A stretch of DNA of 64,000 nt from Kocuria varians (GTDB taxonomy: Bacteria; Actinomycetota; Actinomycetes; Actinomycetales; Micrococcaceae): contig NZ_BJNW01000009.1 of NCBI RefSeq assembly GCF_006539885.1, positions 1 through 64,000 of the forward strand, in the 5' to 3' direction. Position 1 is the stretch's first letter; every line of letters begins with the position of its first letter. Below the pieces are notes generated by a model. The model saw only the letters and a program-made list of their open reading frames with translations. It made no database searches and had not been told where the DNA came from. Both the position numbers and the translations under genes were made by a program. Positions 43,294-51,739 of the stretch are shown piece by piece.

Positions 43294-44376
43294 TCAGCGC
43301 GTGCCGCAGCTGGGCAGGTCCGAGACGTTGCCCGCCGCCGCCTGCTCCACGGCGTTGACGGCCTCCCCGAGAGTGTCCACCTGCACGACCGTGAGCCCGT
43401 CCGGAACGTGGTCCACGACCTCGTCGCAGTTGCCGGACGGCGCGAGGAAATAGCTGGCTCCGGCGTCCTTGGCGCCTTCGAGCTTCTGGCGGATGCCGCC
43501 GATGGGGCCGACCGTGCCGTCCGCGGCGATCGTCCCGGTGCCGGCAATGTGCTTGTCCCCCGCCATCGAGCCGGGGGTGAGCTCCTCGATGATCCCGAGG
43601 GCGAACATCGTGCCGGCACTGGGCCCGCCCACCTGGTCCAGCTGGAAGTCCACGTCCACGGGGAAGTCGTAGTCCGGGACCAGGTACACCCCGAGCTGCC
43701 AGCGGGAGCTGCCCTCGCTGCGCTGCAGGTCCACGTGTTCGGTGACGCTCTTGCCGTCGCGGCGCACGGTGACCTGCGCGCCCTTCGAACCGGCGTCGTC
43801 GAGCAGCTCGCGCAGCCGCGCCAGCGAGGTGACCTCCTTGCCGTCCACGGCCGTGATCTCGTCACCGCTGCGCAGCACGCCGTCCGCGGGTCCCTCGTGC
43901 ACGACCGCGTGCACGGTCAGCGTGGTGGTGAAGGGCCTGTCCAGGTAGGTCATGGCCGCGGCCACGGAGTCCTCCTGGGAGGTGGTCATCGCCGCCGCGT
44001 TGGACGCCTCGACCTGCTGGCCCGAGGTCTCCGGCGGGTAGAGCGTGTCCTCCGGGATCACGGCCTGGGTGGGATCCAGCCAGCCCAGAACCGCGTTCAC
44101 GGAGTTGATGCGCCCGGACGGGCCGCCCTTGACGTACACGGTGGTCAGGTCCAGCTGCCCGTCGCTCGGGTAGGTCTTCGCGCCCGTGATCTTCACGAGC
44201 TGCTTGTCGTCGATGCTGCCCACCGTGTTGAACGTGGGTCCGGCGGCCTCGATCACGTACGGGGCGGGCAGCACCACGCCGGCCACGAGCAGGATGCTCA
44301 TCCCGGCCAGCGCCGCCGAGGGCAGGGACGGCCGCCGCACGCGCAGCCTGCGCCGCGCCTGGTGCTCTTCGCTCAC
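43294..44376 (-). CDS. Membrane-anchored PDZ/Lon-type protease (Rv3194c-like)
   Basis: A 360-residue secreted serine protease with a Lon-type Ser-Lys dyad. One N-terminal membrane helix (about 18-40) is followed by a variable region, a PDZ domain (about 165-235, with GVLRSGDEITAVDGKEV) and a Lon proteolytic domain (about 245-330). Ser sits in GGPSAGTMFALGI and Lys in PIGGIRQKLEGAKDAG. The spacing of 45 residues is close to the 43 of E. coli Lon. The start used is GTG 44376 (VSEEHQARRR), preceded by AAGGGA; a GTG at 44394 is also open. It is conserved with UPF0182 next door, but the two lie 117 bases apart. Confidence 0.9.
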   Translation of the reverse strand: MSEEHQARRRLRVRRPSLPSAALAGMSILLVAGVVLPAPYVIEAAGPTFNTVGSIDDKQLVKITGAKTYPSDGQLDLTTVYVKGGPSGRINSVNAVLGWLDPTQAVIPEDTLYPPETSGQQVEASNAAAMTTSQEDSVAAAMTYLDRPFTTTLTVHAVVHEGPADGVLRSGDEITAVDGKEVTSLARLRELLDDAGSKGAQVTVRRDGKSVTEHVDLQRSEGSSRWQLGVYLVPDYDFPVDVDFQLDQVGGPSAGTMFALGIIEELTPGSMAGDKHIAGTGTIAADGTVGPIGGIRQKLEGAKDAGASYFLAPSGNCDEVVDHVPDGLTVVQVDTLGEAVNAVEQAAAGNVSDLPSCGTR

Positions 44377-44711
44377 GTCCCGTTTCCCTTCCACGGCCTT
44401 CCGGACCGTCCCAGGGTACTCGCGGCACGAGACCCGGGGGGCCGGCGGCGCGGGGCCGGCCGCGCGGCGTCCTCGTCCAGGGTTCCGCAGCTGCCGGGCA
44501 CGACGACGGCGCGGCCACGGCCACCGGGGTCGCGGCGGGTTCCTCTCCCCCGCCCTCGCGCGGTGGACATCCAGGGACGCCGGGGGCCTGCTCCCAGGTT
44601 CCTCGCAGGACCTGAGCCGTCAGCGAACCGGCCCTCGGACGGTGGTTGGGCCCGGGGCCCGCCCGATAGTCTGGGGCCAGACCCAGACCTCCTTCGACGA
44701 TTGGTGGCCAC
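44377..44711. promoter_or_regulatory. 335-base divergent region, PDZ-Lon / DUF2342
   Basis: The gap is very GC-rich with several short inverted GGCC-rich repeats. On the plus strand, GATAGT (44665-44670) or TAGTCT (44667-44672) about 40 bases before the DUF2342 ATG may be a -10 box. I see no gene, no recognisable operator and no convincing -35. Confidence 0.35.
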
Positions 44712-46166
44712 ATGCCCTCGAATCCTTCCGACGGCGAGAACGGCGAGAGCTCCAAGGACCCGTTCCAGGAGATGTTCGAGCGTCTGCTCGGCTCCGGCGC
44801 CATGAAGCCCGGTGACATGCCCGCGGGAATGCCCGTGGACCCGCAGCAGATGTCCATGATGTTCCAGCAGATCCAGTCCATGATGAGCTCCTCCGGTTCC
44901 GGCGAACCCGTCAACTGGGAGCTCGCGCACCAGAACGCCCGGCAGGTCGCCGCCCAGAAGGGCGACCCCTCCGTCTCCGAGAAGCAGAAGGGCGCCGTCA
45001 ACGACGCCATGAAGCTCGCGGACCTGTGGCTCACGGAGCACACCGCGTTCGACGAGGCCCCGGTGCTGCCGGGCGCGTGGTCGCGTGCGGAGTGGATCGA
45101 GGCGACCTGGCAGACCTGGCAGGAGATGTCCGCGCCGGTCGCCACGTCCGTGTCCAAGGCCATGACCGAGGCGCTCACCCAGCAGCTGCCGCCCGAGCTG
45201 TCCCAGGCCATGGGCGGCGCGGACCTCTCCGGGATGCTCTCCGGTGCGGGTTCCATGATGTTCGGCATGCAGCTCGGCCAGGCCGTGGGCGCACTGTCCT
45301 GCGAGGTGCTCTCCTCCACGGACGTGGGCATCCCCCTGGCCAAGGACAAGTGCGCGCTCGTGCCGTCCAACGTGGCCGAGTTCAGCGAGGGGCTGGACCT
45401 GCCCGCCTCGGACGTCATGCTCTACCTCGCCATCCGCGAGGCCGCCCACACGCGCCTCTTCCACGGCGTGCCCTGGCTGCGGCAGCACGTGCTCGACCTC
45501 ATCACGGCGTTCGCGTCCGAGATCCACATCGACATGGACCGCATCGAGTCCATCGCCCAGGACCTCGACCCGTCCGACCCCTCCGGCATCCAGGACGCGC
45601 TCAGCTCCGGCGTGTTCAGCCCCGAGATGACCCCGCGCCAGGAGGCCACGCTCGCCTCGCTCGAGACCGTCCTCGCGCTCATCGAGGGCTGGGTCAACCG
45701 CGTGACGGTGGCCGCGACCGTGAACATCCCGTCCGCGCCCGCGCTCACCGAGATGATGGCCCGACGCCGCGCGGAGGGCGGGCCGGCCGAGCGCACCTTC
45801 GGCTCGCTGGTCGGGCTCGAACTGCGGCCCCGGCGGCTGCGCGAGGCCGCCGACTTCTGGGGCTACCTCGAGGAACAGCGCGGCATCACCGAGCGGGACA
45901 GCCTCTGGGAGTCCCCCGAGCTGCTGCCCACGGACGAGGACCTCGACGACCCCCAGGGCTTCGAGGAGCGCCGCGGCCTGCTCACCGCGAGCGACGAGGA
46001 GATGGACGCCGCCCTCGAGAAGCTGCTCTCGGGCGGCTACGACGACGGGTCCGGCCAGGAAGCCTATAGGGGCTCTGACAAGGGCTCTGACGGAGACTCC
46101 CCCGAGGACGAGGACCAGGGCAACTCCGGCGACGACGATTCCGGGCGGGGCGGCCCCGCTCGGTGA
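44712..46166 (+). CDS. DUF2342-family zinc-dependent metalloprotease-like protein
   Basis: A 484-residue protein of the actinobacterial DUF2342 family (Rv3195), annotated elsewhere as zinc-dependent metalloprotease or F420-associated protein. Key stretch: MLYLAIREAAHTRLFHGVPWLRQHVLDLI (split over about 236-265), with histidines that fit a zinc site although it is not a canonical HExxH. A Met-rich N-terminal segment (about 28-60) and an acidic Gly/Ser/Asp tail (about 440-484) flank the core. ATG at 44712 follows a weak ribosome site. It lies divergent from the PDZ-Lon gene and upstream of the YgjP-like and ThiF-like genes. Substrate unknown. Confidence 0.85.
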   Translation: MPSNPSDGENGESSKDPFQEMFERLLGSGAMKPGDMPAGMPVDPQQMSMMFQQIQSMMSSSGSGEPVNWELAHQNARQVAAQKGDPSVSEKQKGAVNDAMKLADLWLTEHTAFDEAPVLPGAWSRAEWIEATWQTWQEMSAPVATSVSKAMTEALTQQLPPELSQAMGGADLSGMLSGAGSMMFGMQLGQAVGALSCEVLSSTDVGIPLAKDKCALVPSNVAEFSEGLDLPASDVMLYLAIREAAHTRLFHGVPWLRQHVLDLITAFASEIHIDMDRIESIAQDLDPSDPSGIQDALSSGVFSPEMTPRQEATLASLETVLALIEGWVNRVTVAATVNIPSAPALTEMMARRRAEGGPAERTFGSLVGLELRPRRLREAADFWGYLEEQRGITERDSLWESPELLPTDEDLDDPQGFEERRGLLTASDEEMDAALEKLLSGGYDDGSGQEAYRGSDKGSDGDSPEDEDQGNSGDDDSGRGGPAR

Positions 46167-46286
46167 TCGTGACCCGCTGATCGTGGCTGCCCGGTGATCA
46201 ACCTCCCGCGGACTGTCCCTCCTCGGTGATTCCCGGCCGCCGGACACGGGCCATCTGACCACCGAGCTTCGGTCCCCGCTCGTCGA

Positions 46287-46892
46287 TCAGTGCGCCGGGT
46301 CGCGCGGGGCCTCCTCCGTACCGGTGCGCGGGGCCTCCCCCGCACCGTGGCTCTCCGCCCACGCGACGCCGTCCAGGAACTGGGCGGCGTCGTTCGCTCG
46401 GGGGTGACGGCGTGCCAGGGACCAGAAGCGCTCGTTGTGGTGAGCCTCCAGGAGGTGCACCAGTTCGTGCAGCACCACGGTCTCCAGCACCCACTCCGGT
46501 GCCTGCGCCAGGCGGTGGGCGATCCTGATGGTGCCCGTGCTGGGCGTCGCCGAGCCCCAGCGCGAGTGCTGCCGCGTGGACCAGCGCACGCTCGTGGGCC
46601 GCGCGGCACCGTCCAGGTAGGCCTCCGAGAGCCGCCGCGCCATCTCCTCCAGCGCGGTGTCCGTGGAGCGCGAGCGCGCCGCCGACTCCGCCGCACGCCG
46701 CTTCGCCAGGACCTTCGGCACGAGGGTCGCGCTCCAGTGGTCGATCTGCGCCCGGGTCGCGCGCTGCGGCACGGCCAGCACGATGGCGTCCCCGCTGAAG
46801 TGCGCGCTCACGGTCTTGGTGCGGCGGGCGCTGCGCTGCACGATGATCTCCGGCAGGTCCGCCGGGGGCTGGGGGGCTCGTCTGCTGGGCAT
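46287..46892 (-). CDS. YgjP/SprT-like zinc metallopeptidase (DUF45)
   Basis: A 201-residue putative zinc peptidase of the YgjP family. It contains the metal-binding HELVHLLEAHHNERFW, with HExxH and a third ligand in the HNERFW stretch, and the conserved RWGSATPSTGTIRIAHRLA upstream of it. The N-terminal half (EIIVQRSARRTKTVSAHF) is beta-rich as in the family. The last about 35 residues are Gly/Ala/Glu/Pro-rich. ATG at 46892. It faces the DUF2342 gene across 120 bases and is divergent from the ThiF-like gene. Function unknown; some relatives are clustered with genome-maintenance genes. Confidence 0.9.
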   Translation of the reverse strand: MPSRRAPQPPADLPEIIVQRSARRTKTVSAHFSGDAIVLAVPQRATRAQIDHWSATLVPKVLAKRRAAESAARSRSTDTALEEMARRLSEAYLDGAARPTSVRWSTRQHSRWGSATPSTGTIRIAHRLAQAPEWVLETVVLHELVHLLEAHHNERFWSLARRHPRANDAAQFLDGVAWAESHGAGEAPRTGTEEAPRDPAH

Positions 46893-47010
46893 GGGTCCAG
46901 TCCACCACCCGCGTGGGCCGGGGGCCAGTCACTTCCGCCCGACTCGCACCCGCCCTGTGGATTTCTCACCTCGACTGGCCGGGGTCCCGCCTTCGCCCGA
47001 CAGTGGGAGC

Positions 47011-47862
47011 ATGACCGACGGATCCCGCCGCACACCTCACTCTCTGCACCCGTCCCCGTCCCGACCCGCCGCCACGATCGCCCCGGGGGCTGCCGCCATC
47101 GGCGTCGGGACCGGGCGCTCCGACGAGCCGACCCGGGAGCTGCCCAGCACCGACGAGGCGAGGGTGCTGCTCACCGGTCTCGGGCCCCTCCCCGCCGCCG
47201 TTGCTCTCGCGCTCGCGGACGCCGGCGTGTGCCTGCTCAACGTCACCGACCCGGCACGGGTGCGGGTCTCGGACATCCACGACGGTCCCTACCCCGCGGA
47301 GTCCGAGGGTCTGCCGCGGGAGCTCGCCCTGCGCTCCCTGCTGCGCCGCCGTTCCCCGCGGTGCGCCCCCATCTCCGCGCCGGACCTGTTCCCGAGCGCG
47401 GCGGTGCGCGGCGCCGTCGTGCTGCACGGCTGGACCGTGGCCGGTGAACTCCTGGACGACCTGCAGGAGCCCCCGGCCCCGGACGTGGACCCACGAATGC
47501 CCACGCTCACCGTGCTCGCGGACGGCCCGTGCGTCCTCCGGTGGCCCCTCACGGACTCGGCCCACCGACCGTGCGCACGCTGCGTTGCGGACGCCGCCCG
47601 ACGCGCGCGGGCGATCGCGCGAGGGCATCCGCTCGTCACCGGCGCCCCTCCGCTCTCCGAGCGCGCCGAGCCGATCCGCCGCGTCACCCACGCGGTGGCC
47701 GCCGGCGAGATCACCGGTCTCGTGCTCTCCACGGCCCTCGGACTCGACGACGACGCCGCGACCGGCTCGCACGCCGGGCCGGTCGCGCGCCACGGCCTGC
47801 GGCGCATTCCCCTGCCACCCGCCCCCGACTGCCTGTGCTCGCTCGCGTTCGCGAAGCCGTGA
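47011..47862 (+). CDS. ThiF-like (E1 fold) protein of unknown function
   Basis: A 283-residue protein with a Rossmann-type half reminiscent of ThiF/MoeB. LLTGLGPLPAAVALALADAG fits the nucleotide loop, although the GxGxxG is degenerate. VTDPARVRVSDIHDGPYP fits the strand-loop region, and RPCARC plus DCLCSL supply four cysteines that could bind zinc. Rv3196 occupies the same place in M. tuberculosis and is also ThiF-like. No ubiquitin-like or ThiS partner gene is present. A possible catalytic Cys is not obvious. ATG at 47011 begins MTDGSRRTPH. It carries a copy of GACGACGCCGC at 47749-47759. Confidence 0.75.
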   Translation: MTDGSRRTPHSLHPSPSRPAATIAPGAAAIGVGTGRSDEPTRELPSTDEARVLLTGLGPLPAAVALALADAGVCLLNVTDPARVRVSDIHDGPYPAESEGLPRELALRSLLRRRSPRCAPISAPDLFPSAAVRGAVVLHGWTVAGELLDDLQEPPAPDVDPRMPTLTVLADGPCVLRWPLTDSAHRPCARCVADAARRARAIARGHPLVTGAPPLSERAEPIRRVTHAVAAGEITGLVLSTALGLDDDAATGSHAGPVARHGLRRIPLPPAPDCLCSLAFAKP

Positions 47863-48010
47863 GACGAGGCGGCGACGCGCGCTGGTCCTCGATCCACTGG
47901 ATGGCCTCGCCGTCTCCCCTGCCGCGAGTGTGCCCGGAGGTTCCCGGGCAGCTGGGCGGCCGGGGGTTGTCGCGGCACGACGGTTCAGGAGGCCGGTCCC
48001 GGCTGCCGGA

Positions 48011-49018
48011 TCAGACCGAGTCACGCGCCACGAGCGACGCCCCACCGCCGGTCGGGGCCGAGGGTTCGGGCTCACCGTTCACGAGGGCCAGCACCACGTC
48101 CACGATGTACCGAGCGGTGATCTCGGCGTCCAGGTCCACCATGGTGAGGGGTGGATCGGCGAGGGCCGCCGCGGAGGAGTCGTTCACGCCCAGGACGGCA
48201 AGGTCGTCGGGTGCCCGAAGCCCCACGCGCCGCATCCCGGCGAGGACGGCGAGCGCGGCCGTCGTGTCGTGGGCGCACAGTCCCGTGACATCCGGATGCC
48301 GCTCGCGCCACTCCCCCAGGGCCGTCTGCGCACCGTGGGCATCGGCGGGGAGCTGCAGCACGGCGGGCTCGGGGATGCCTCGCTCCTGGCACTCGCGCCG
48401 GAGCACCTCGTAGCGCCACTGGGAGACGCCGTGCATGTGGTCCGCCCCGGTCACCGCGTAGCCGAGAACCCGGTGCCCCGCTCGTACGAGCGTCTCCACC
48501 TGGAGCCGGGCCGCGTCGCGTTCCCGGGAGCCGGTGACCCACCGGCCGATGGCGTCCGATCCCGTCCAGGACGCCACACCGCGAACACCCGTGCCGCGCA
48601 TGAGCTGGGCGTCCTCGTCCGTCAGGTCCCACGCGAGCACGGCCGCCGGTGTCACCGAGGACCAGACCTGCGCGGCGGGGCGGCGGGTCCACGCGTGGAT
48701 GACCATGGACAGACCAGCCTCGGAGAAGAGCTCGGACAGGCGCTCCACGATCTGCCCGATGTTCTCGGTGAGGGAGCGTGCCGGCGGCAGGTAGACGAGC
48801 ACGGAGCTCGAGCGGCCGCGGCTCAGGGCACGCGCCTCCGGGGACGGGGCGTACGAGAGCTCGCGCGCCGCGTCGAGCACGCGCCGTCGTGTCTCGGCAG
48901 AGATCGACTGCGAGGCGGTGTTGTTGAGCACGAAGCTCACGGTGGTGCGCGAGACGCCGGCCCGCCTCGCGACGTCCGCGCTCGTGGCCCGCCGTCCGGG
49001 GCTCTCGTGGCCGGGCAT
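48011..49018 (-). CDS. LacI-family transcriptional regulator
   Basis: A 335-residue LacI/GalR regulator. Its helix-turn-helix TSADVARRAGVSRTTVSFVLNN lies at about 12-33, the hinge helix at about 45-60, then a periplasmic-binding-protein-like effector domain. It divides from the monooxygenase gene across 201 bases holding a 16-bp palindrome (49132-49147), the expected operator. The effector domain does not reveal the ligand; the neighbouring genes point to a ketone, ester or lactone rather than a sugar, which is unusual for LacI proteins. The start at 49018 gives MPGHESPGRR. Confidence 0.93.
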   Translation of the reverse strand: MPGHESPGRRATSADVARRAGVSRTTVSFVLNNTASQSISAETRRRVLDAARELSYAPSPEARALSRGRSSSVLVYLPPARSLTENIGQIVERLSELFSEAGLSMVIHAWTRRPAAQVWSSVTPAAVLAWDLTDEDAQLMRGTGVRGVASWTGSDAIGRWVTGSRERDAARLQVETLVRAGHRVLGYAVTGADHMHGVSQWRYEVLRRECQERGIPEPAVLQLPADAHGAQTALGEWRERHPDVTGLCAHDTTAALAVLAGMRRVGLRAPDDLAVLGVNDSSAAALADPPLTMVDLDAEITARYIVDVVLALVNGEPEPSAPTGGGASLVARDSV

Positions 49019-49112
49019 CCGTGTCCTCTCCCGTGGTTTTTCCAGCTCTGGTGCTGGCCCTCCACAGAATAGGTCTCCCCACCAGGCCCTCAGACCCCCG
49101 AGTGTGACCTGC

Positions 49113-49147
49113 TACACTCTGGGGCATTCAAACTAACACGCGTTAGT
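49113..49147 (+). promoter_or_regulatory. Operator palindrome and -10 box for the monooxygenase operon
   Basis: ACTAAC-ACGC-GTTAGT (49132-49147) has perfect 6-bp arms and the size of a LacI-family operator. TACACT at 49113-49118 fits a -10 box, so the operator would fall at or just after the transcription start of the plus-strand operon and block it. Binding by the divergent LacI protein is inferred. Confidence 0.6.
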
Positions 49148-49219
49148 ACCTCGTCCGGGCGGCCCACCCGGGTCGCGCACAGCGGACGGGAACGCAGCAG
49201 CAGGGAGTGGGGTCGCACC

Positions 49220-50698
49220 ATGGGCACCTATGACGTGGACGTGATCGTCGTCGGGGCAGGCATCTCGGGGATCGGGGCCGCCCGGGAACTCGCGGGAACG
49301 GGGCGCTCGGTCGCCGTCCTGGAGGCCCGGGACGACCTCGGGGGCACGTGGGACCTCTTCCGGTACCCCGGCATCCGCTCGGACTCGGACATGGCGACGT
49401 TCGGGTACCGCAGCCACCCGTGGACCGGCGAGCGCAGCCTGGCCGCCGGCGGCACGATCCTCGACTACCTGCGCGAGGCCGCGGACGAGGCCGGGGTCAC
49501 CTCGCAGATCCGCTTCGGGCGCCGCGTCAGCACGGCGCAGTGGTCCTCCGCGACCCACACGTGGACGGTGACCCACGAGGACGTCCGCACGGGCGAGACC
49601 GAGCGGCTGAGCTCGCGCTGGCTGTTCATGGCCACCGGCTACTACCGCTACGACAAGGGATACACCCCGGACTGGCCGAGCCTCGGGGACTTCCGTGGCA
49701 CCGTGGTCCACCCCCAGCACTGGCCGGAGGACCTGGAGGTGGCCGGGCGGCGCGTCGTCGTGATCGGCAGCGGCGCGACCGCCGTGACCCTTGTGCCCGC
49801 ACTGGCGGAGCGCGGCGCCCGGGTGAGCATGCTCCAGCGCTCGCCGTCCTACGTGGCGTCCGTGCCCGGCAAGGACGCCGTCGGCAAGCGGCTGCGCGCG
49901 TGGCTGCCGCCCCGGCTGGCCGGTGAGGCCAACCGCTGGCGCAACATCGCGCGCAGCATGGCGATCTACGAGTTCAGCCGACGCCGCCCGCAGGCCATGC
50001 GCTCGCTGCTGCACAAGGGCGCCGTGAAGAACCTGGGCTCCGACTACCCGGTGGACGAGCACTTCACGCCCGATTACGACCCGTGGGACCAGCGGCTGTG
50101 CGCGGCCCCGGACGGCGACTTCTTCCACGCCATCCGGGACGGCCGGGCGGAGGTCGTCACGGACACCATCGAGCGCTTCACCGGGGACGGCATCGACCTC
50201 ACCTCCGGGCGGCACCTGCCCGCGGACGTGATCGTGACGGCGACCGGGCTGAACGTCCGGTTCTTCGGGGACGTGGCGGTCGAGGTGGACGGCGATCCCG
50301 TGGACCCCGCCACGCGCGTGAGCTACCGGGGCATGATGCTGGACGGTGTGCCCAACCTCGCGTTCGCGATCGGCTACACCAACTCCTCCTGGACACTGCG
50401 CGTGGACCTGGTCACGGACTGGTTCCGGCGGCTGCTGGACGAGACGGACCGCAGGGGTGCGGTGGCCGTGACACCTCACTACGACGGTCCGCGCTCCCAG
50501 CTGCGGCCGCTGATCGACCTGGCCGCCGGCTACATCTCACGCGGCGCGCACCTGCTGCCGAGGCAGGGCCGGGACGGTGCGTGGCACGTCCGGCAGAACT
50601 ATCTGCGCGACAAGGTGCTCTTCCGCCCCGGTACGGAGCGCGACGAGCAGCTCGAGTTCACGCAGGCCTCCCCCGCGACCACGGAGGTGGCGTCGTGA
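49220..50698 (+). CDS. Baeyer-Villiger type flavin monooxygenase
   Basis: A 492-residue class B FAD/NADPH monooxygenase of the EthA/CzcO type that inserts oxygen next to a carbonyl (ketone to ester/lactone). It shows the FAD loop VVGAGISGIGAARELA at the N-terminus, the NADPH loop VVVIGSGATAV, and the Baeyer-Villiger fingerprint FRGTVVHPQHWP matching FxGxxxHxxxWP. ATG at 49220. It is followed by a hydrolase with a 4-base overlap, a pairing that would cleave the ester product. Regulation by the divergent LacI protein is likely. The closest known relatives include actinobacterial EthA-like enzymes; substrate unknown. Confidence 0.92.
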   Translation: MGTYDVDVIVVGAGISGIGAARELAGTGRSVAVLEARDDLGGTWDLFRYPGIRSDSDMATFGYRSHPWTGERSLAAGGTILDYLREAADEAGVTSQIRFGRRVSTAQWSSATHTWTVTHEDVRTGETERLSSRWLFMATGYYRYDKGYTPDWPSLGDFRGTVVHPQHWPEDLEVAGRRVVVIGSGATAVTLVPALAERGARVSMLQRSPSYVASVPGKDAVGKRLRAWLPPRLAGEANRWRNIARSMAIYEFSRRRPQAMRSLLHKGAVKNLGSDYPVDEHFTPDYDPWDQRLCAAPDGDFFHAIRDGRAEVVTDTIERFTGDGIDLTSGRHLPADVIVTATGLNVRFFGDVAVEVDGDPVDPATRVSYRGMMLDGVPNLAFAIGYTNSSWTLRVDLVTDWFRRLLDETDRRGAVAVTPHYDGPRSQLRPLIDLAAGYISRGAHLLPRQGRDGAWHVRQNYLRDKVLFRPGTERDEQLEFTQASPATTEVAS

Positions 50699-51522
50699 CC
50701 GAGTTCTCCCGCTCCGGCCTCGCCTACCGCGCGGGCGGCGAGGGCACCCCCGTGCTGCTGATCCACGGCATCGGACGCAGCCGCGCGGACTGGAACGAGC
50801 AGCACGAGCTGCTGGAGGGCTCCCACCGGGTGCTCAGCGTGGACCTGCCGGGCTTCGGCGAAACACCGGTGCCAGCCGAAGGCGGCATGACGCTCGCGCG
50901 GCTCGCCGACGACGTCGCCGGCCTCCTCCGCGAGCTGGAGACGGGCCCGGTGCACGTGGTGGGCAACTCCCTGGGCGGGGCCGTGGCCATGCAGCTCACG
51001 GCTGACCACCCCGAGCTCGTGCGCAGCCTGCTGCTCGCGGACTCGGCCGGACTCGGCCGCGGGGTGAGCCCTGCGCTGCGGCTCGCGACCATTCCGGTCC
51101 TCGGCGAGCGCGCGATGCGCCCCAGCCGCGAGGGGGCCCGCCGTTCCGAGCGGGCGATGTACCACGACCCCGCGTTCGTGACCGACGAGCGCGTGGAGCG
51201 CGGCTACCAGCTGGCCGGGCACCCCGGTGGCACACGCGCGTTCCTGGAGATGCTGCGCTCGCTCGGCGGCGTGGCGGGGGTGAAGAAGGGCTGGCGCGCC
51301 TCACTGCTGCCCCGGGTGCGCGCCACCGGCCGTCCGGTGTTCATCGTGTGGGGTGACAAGGACACGGTTCTGCCCTTCCGGCACATGGCGCGCGGCGCCG
51401 CCTACTTCGGGGCCCGCAGCCACCGCTTCCCGGACACGGGCCACGGTCCGCAGATCGAGCGCGCGGAGGAGTTCGCGCGGCTCGCCAGCGAGTTCTGGGA
51501 CGAGGTCGACAGCCGGTCCTGA
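50695..51522 (+). CDS. Alpha/beta hydrolase
   Basis: A 275-residue hydrolase. The oxyanion region is LLIHGIGRSRADW, the nucleophile Ser lies in VVGNSLGGAVAM, the acid Asp in VWGDKDTVLP and the His in DTGHGPQIERAEEF. The cap region is small. GTG at 50695 overlaps the monooxygenase stop (GTGA), so it is translated in step with it. It probably hydrolyses the ester or lactone made by that enzyme. No strong terminator follows; the 217 bases to uvrD2 contain repeats (see below). Confidence 0.92.
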   Translation: MTEFSRSGLAYRAGGEGTPVLLIHGIGRSRADWNEQHELLEGSHRVLSVDLPGFGETPVPAEGGMTLARLADDVAGLLRELETGPVHVVGNSLGGAVAMQLTADHPELVRSLLLADSAGLGRGVSPALRLATIPVLGERAMRPSREGARRSERAMYHDPAFVTDERVERGYQLAGHPGGTRAFLEMLRSLGGVAGVKKGWRASLLPRVRATGRPVFIVWGDKDTVLPFRHMARGAAYFGARSHRFPDTGHGPQIERAEEFARLASEFWDEVDSRS

Positions 51523-51610
51523 GCGGCCCGCCACGGGTAACGGGCGGCGCATCGCAGGTCGCGGAGCGGGCGGGGCACCGGAGGTCGCGGGGCAGCCCGC
51601 GCGCCGGACC

Positions 51611-51650
51611 GCAGCGCGAACGCCCGGAGCGCAGCGCCAACGCCCGGGGC
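51611..51650. repeat. 20-bp tandem repeat, two copies
   Basis: Units 51611-51630 and 51631-51650 match at 18 of 20 positions. They lie in the 217-base gap between the hydrolase and uvrD2 stops, which also holds looser repeats of a GTCGCGG(A/G)GC word near 51558-51594 and a copy of GCGGCGTCGTC at 51726-51736. No gene seen in the gap. Confidence 0.7.
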
Positions 51651-51739
51651 CACGGCCCATGGGCGCCGGGAGAGGGCGCCGTCCGACCCGGCGCGGCCGC
51701 TCGCCACTCGCGCGCGACGGGCGCCGCGGCGTCGTCGTG

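Noticed and set aside
46167-46286. Repeated GTGATC/TGATCG words after DUF2342 as an iteron
   Set aside because: Spacing is irregular and the word is short. It looks like chance or a remnant of C-terminal coding repeats.
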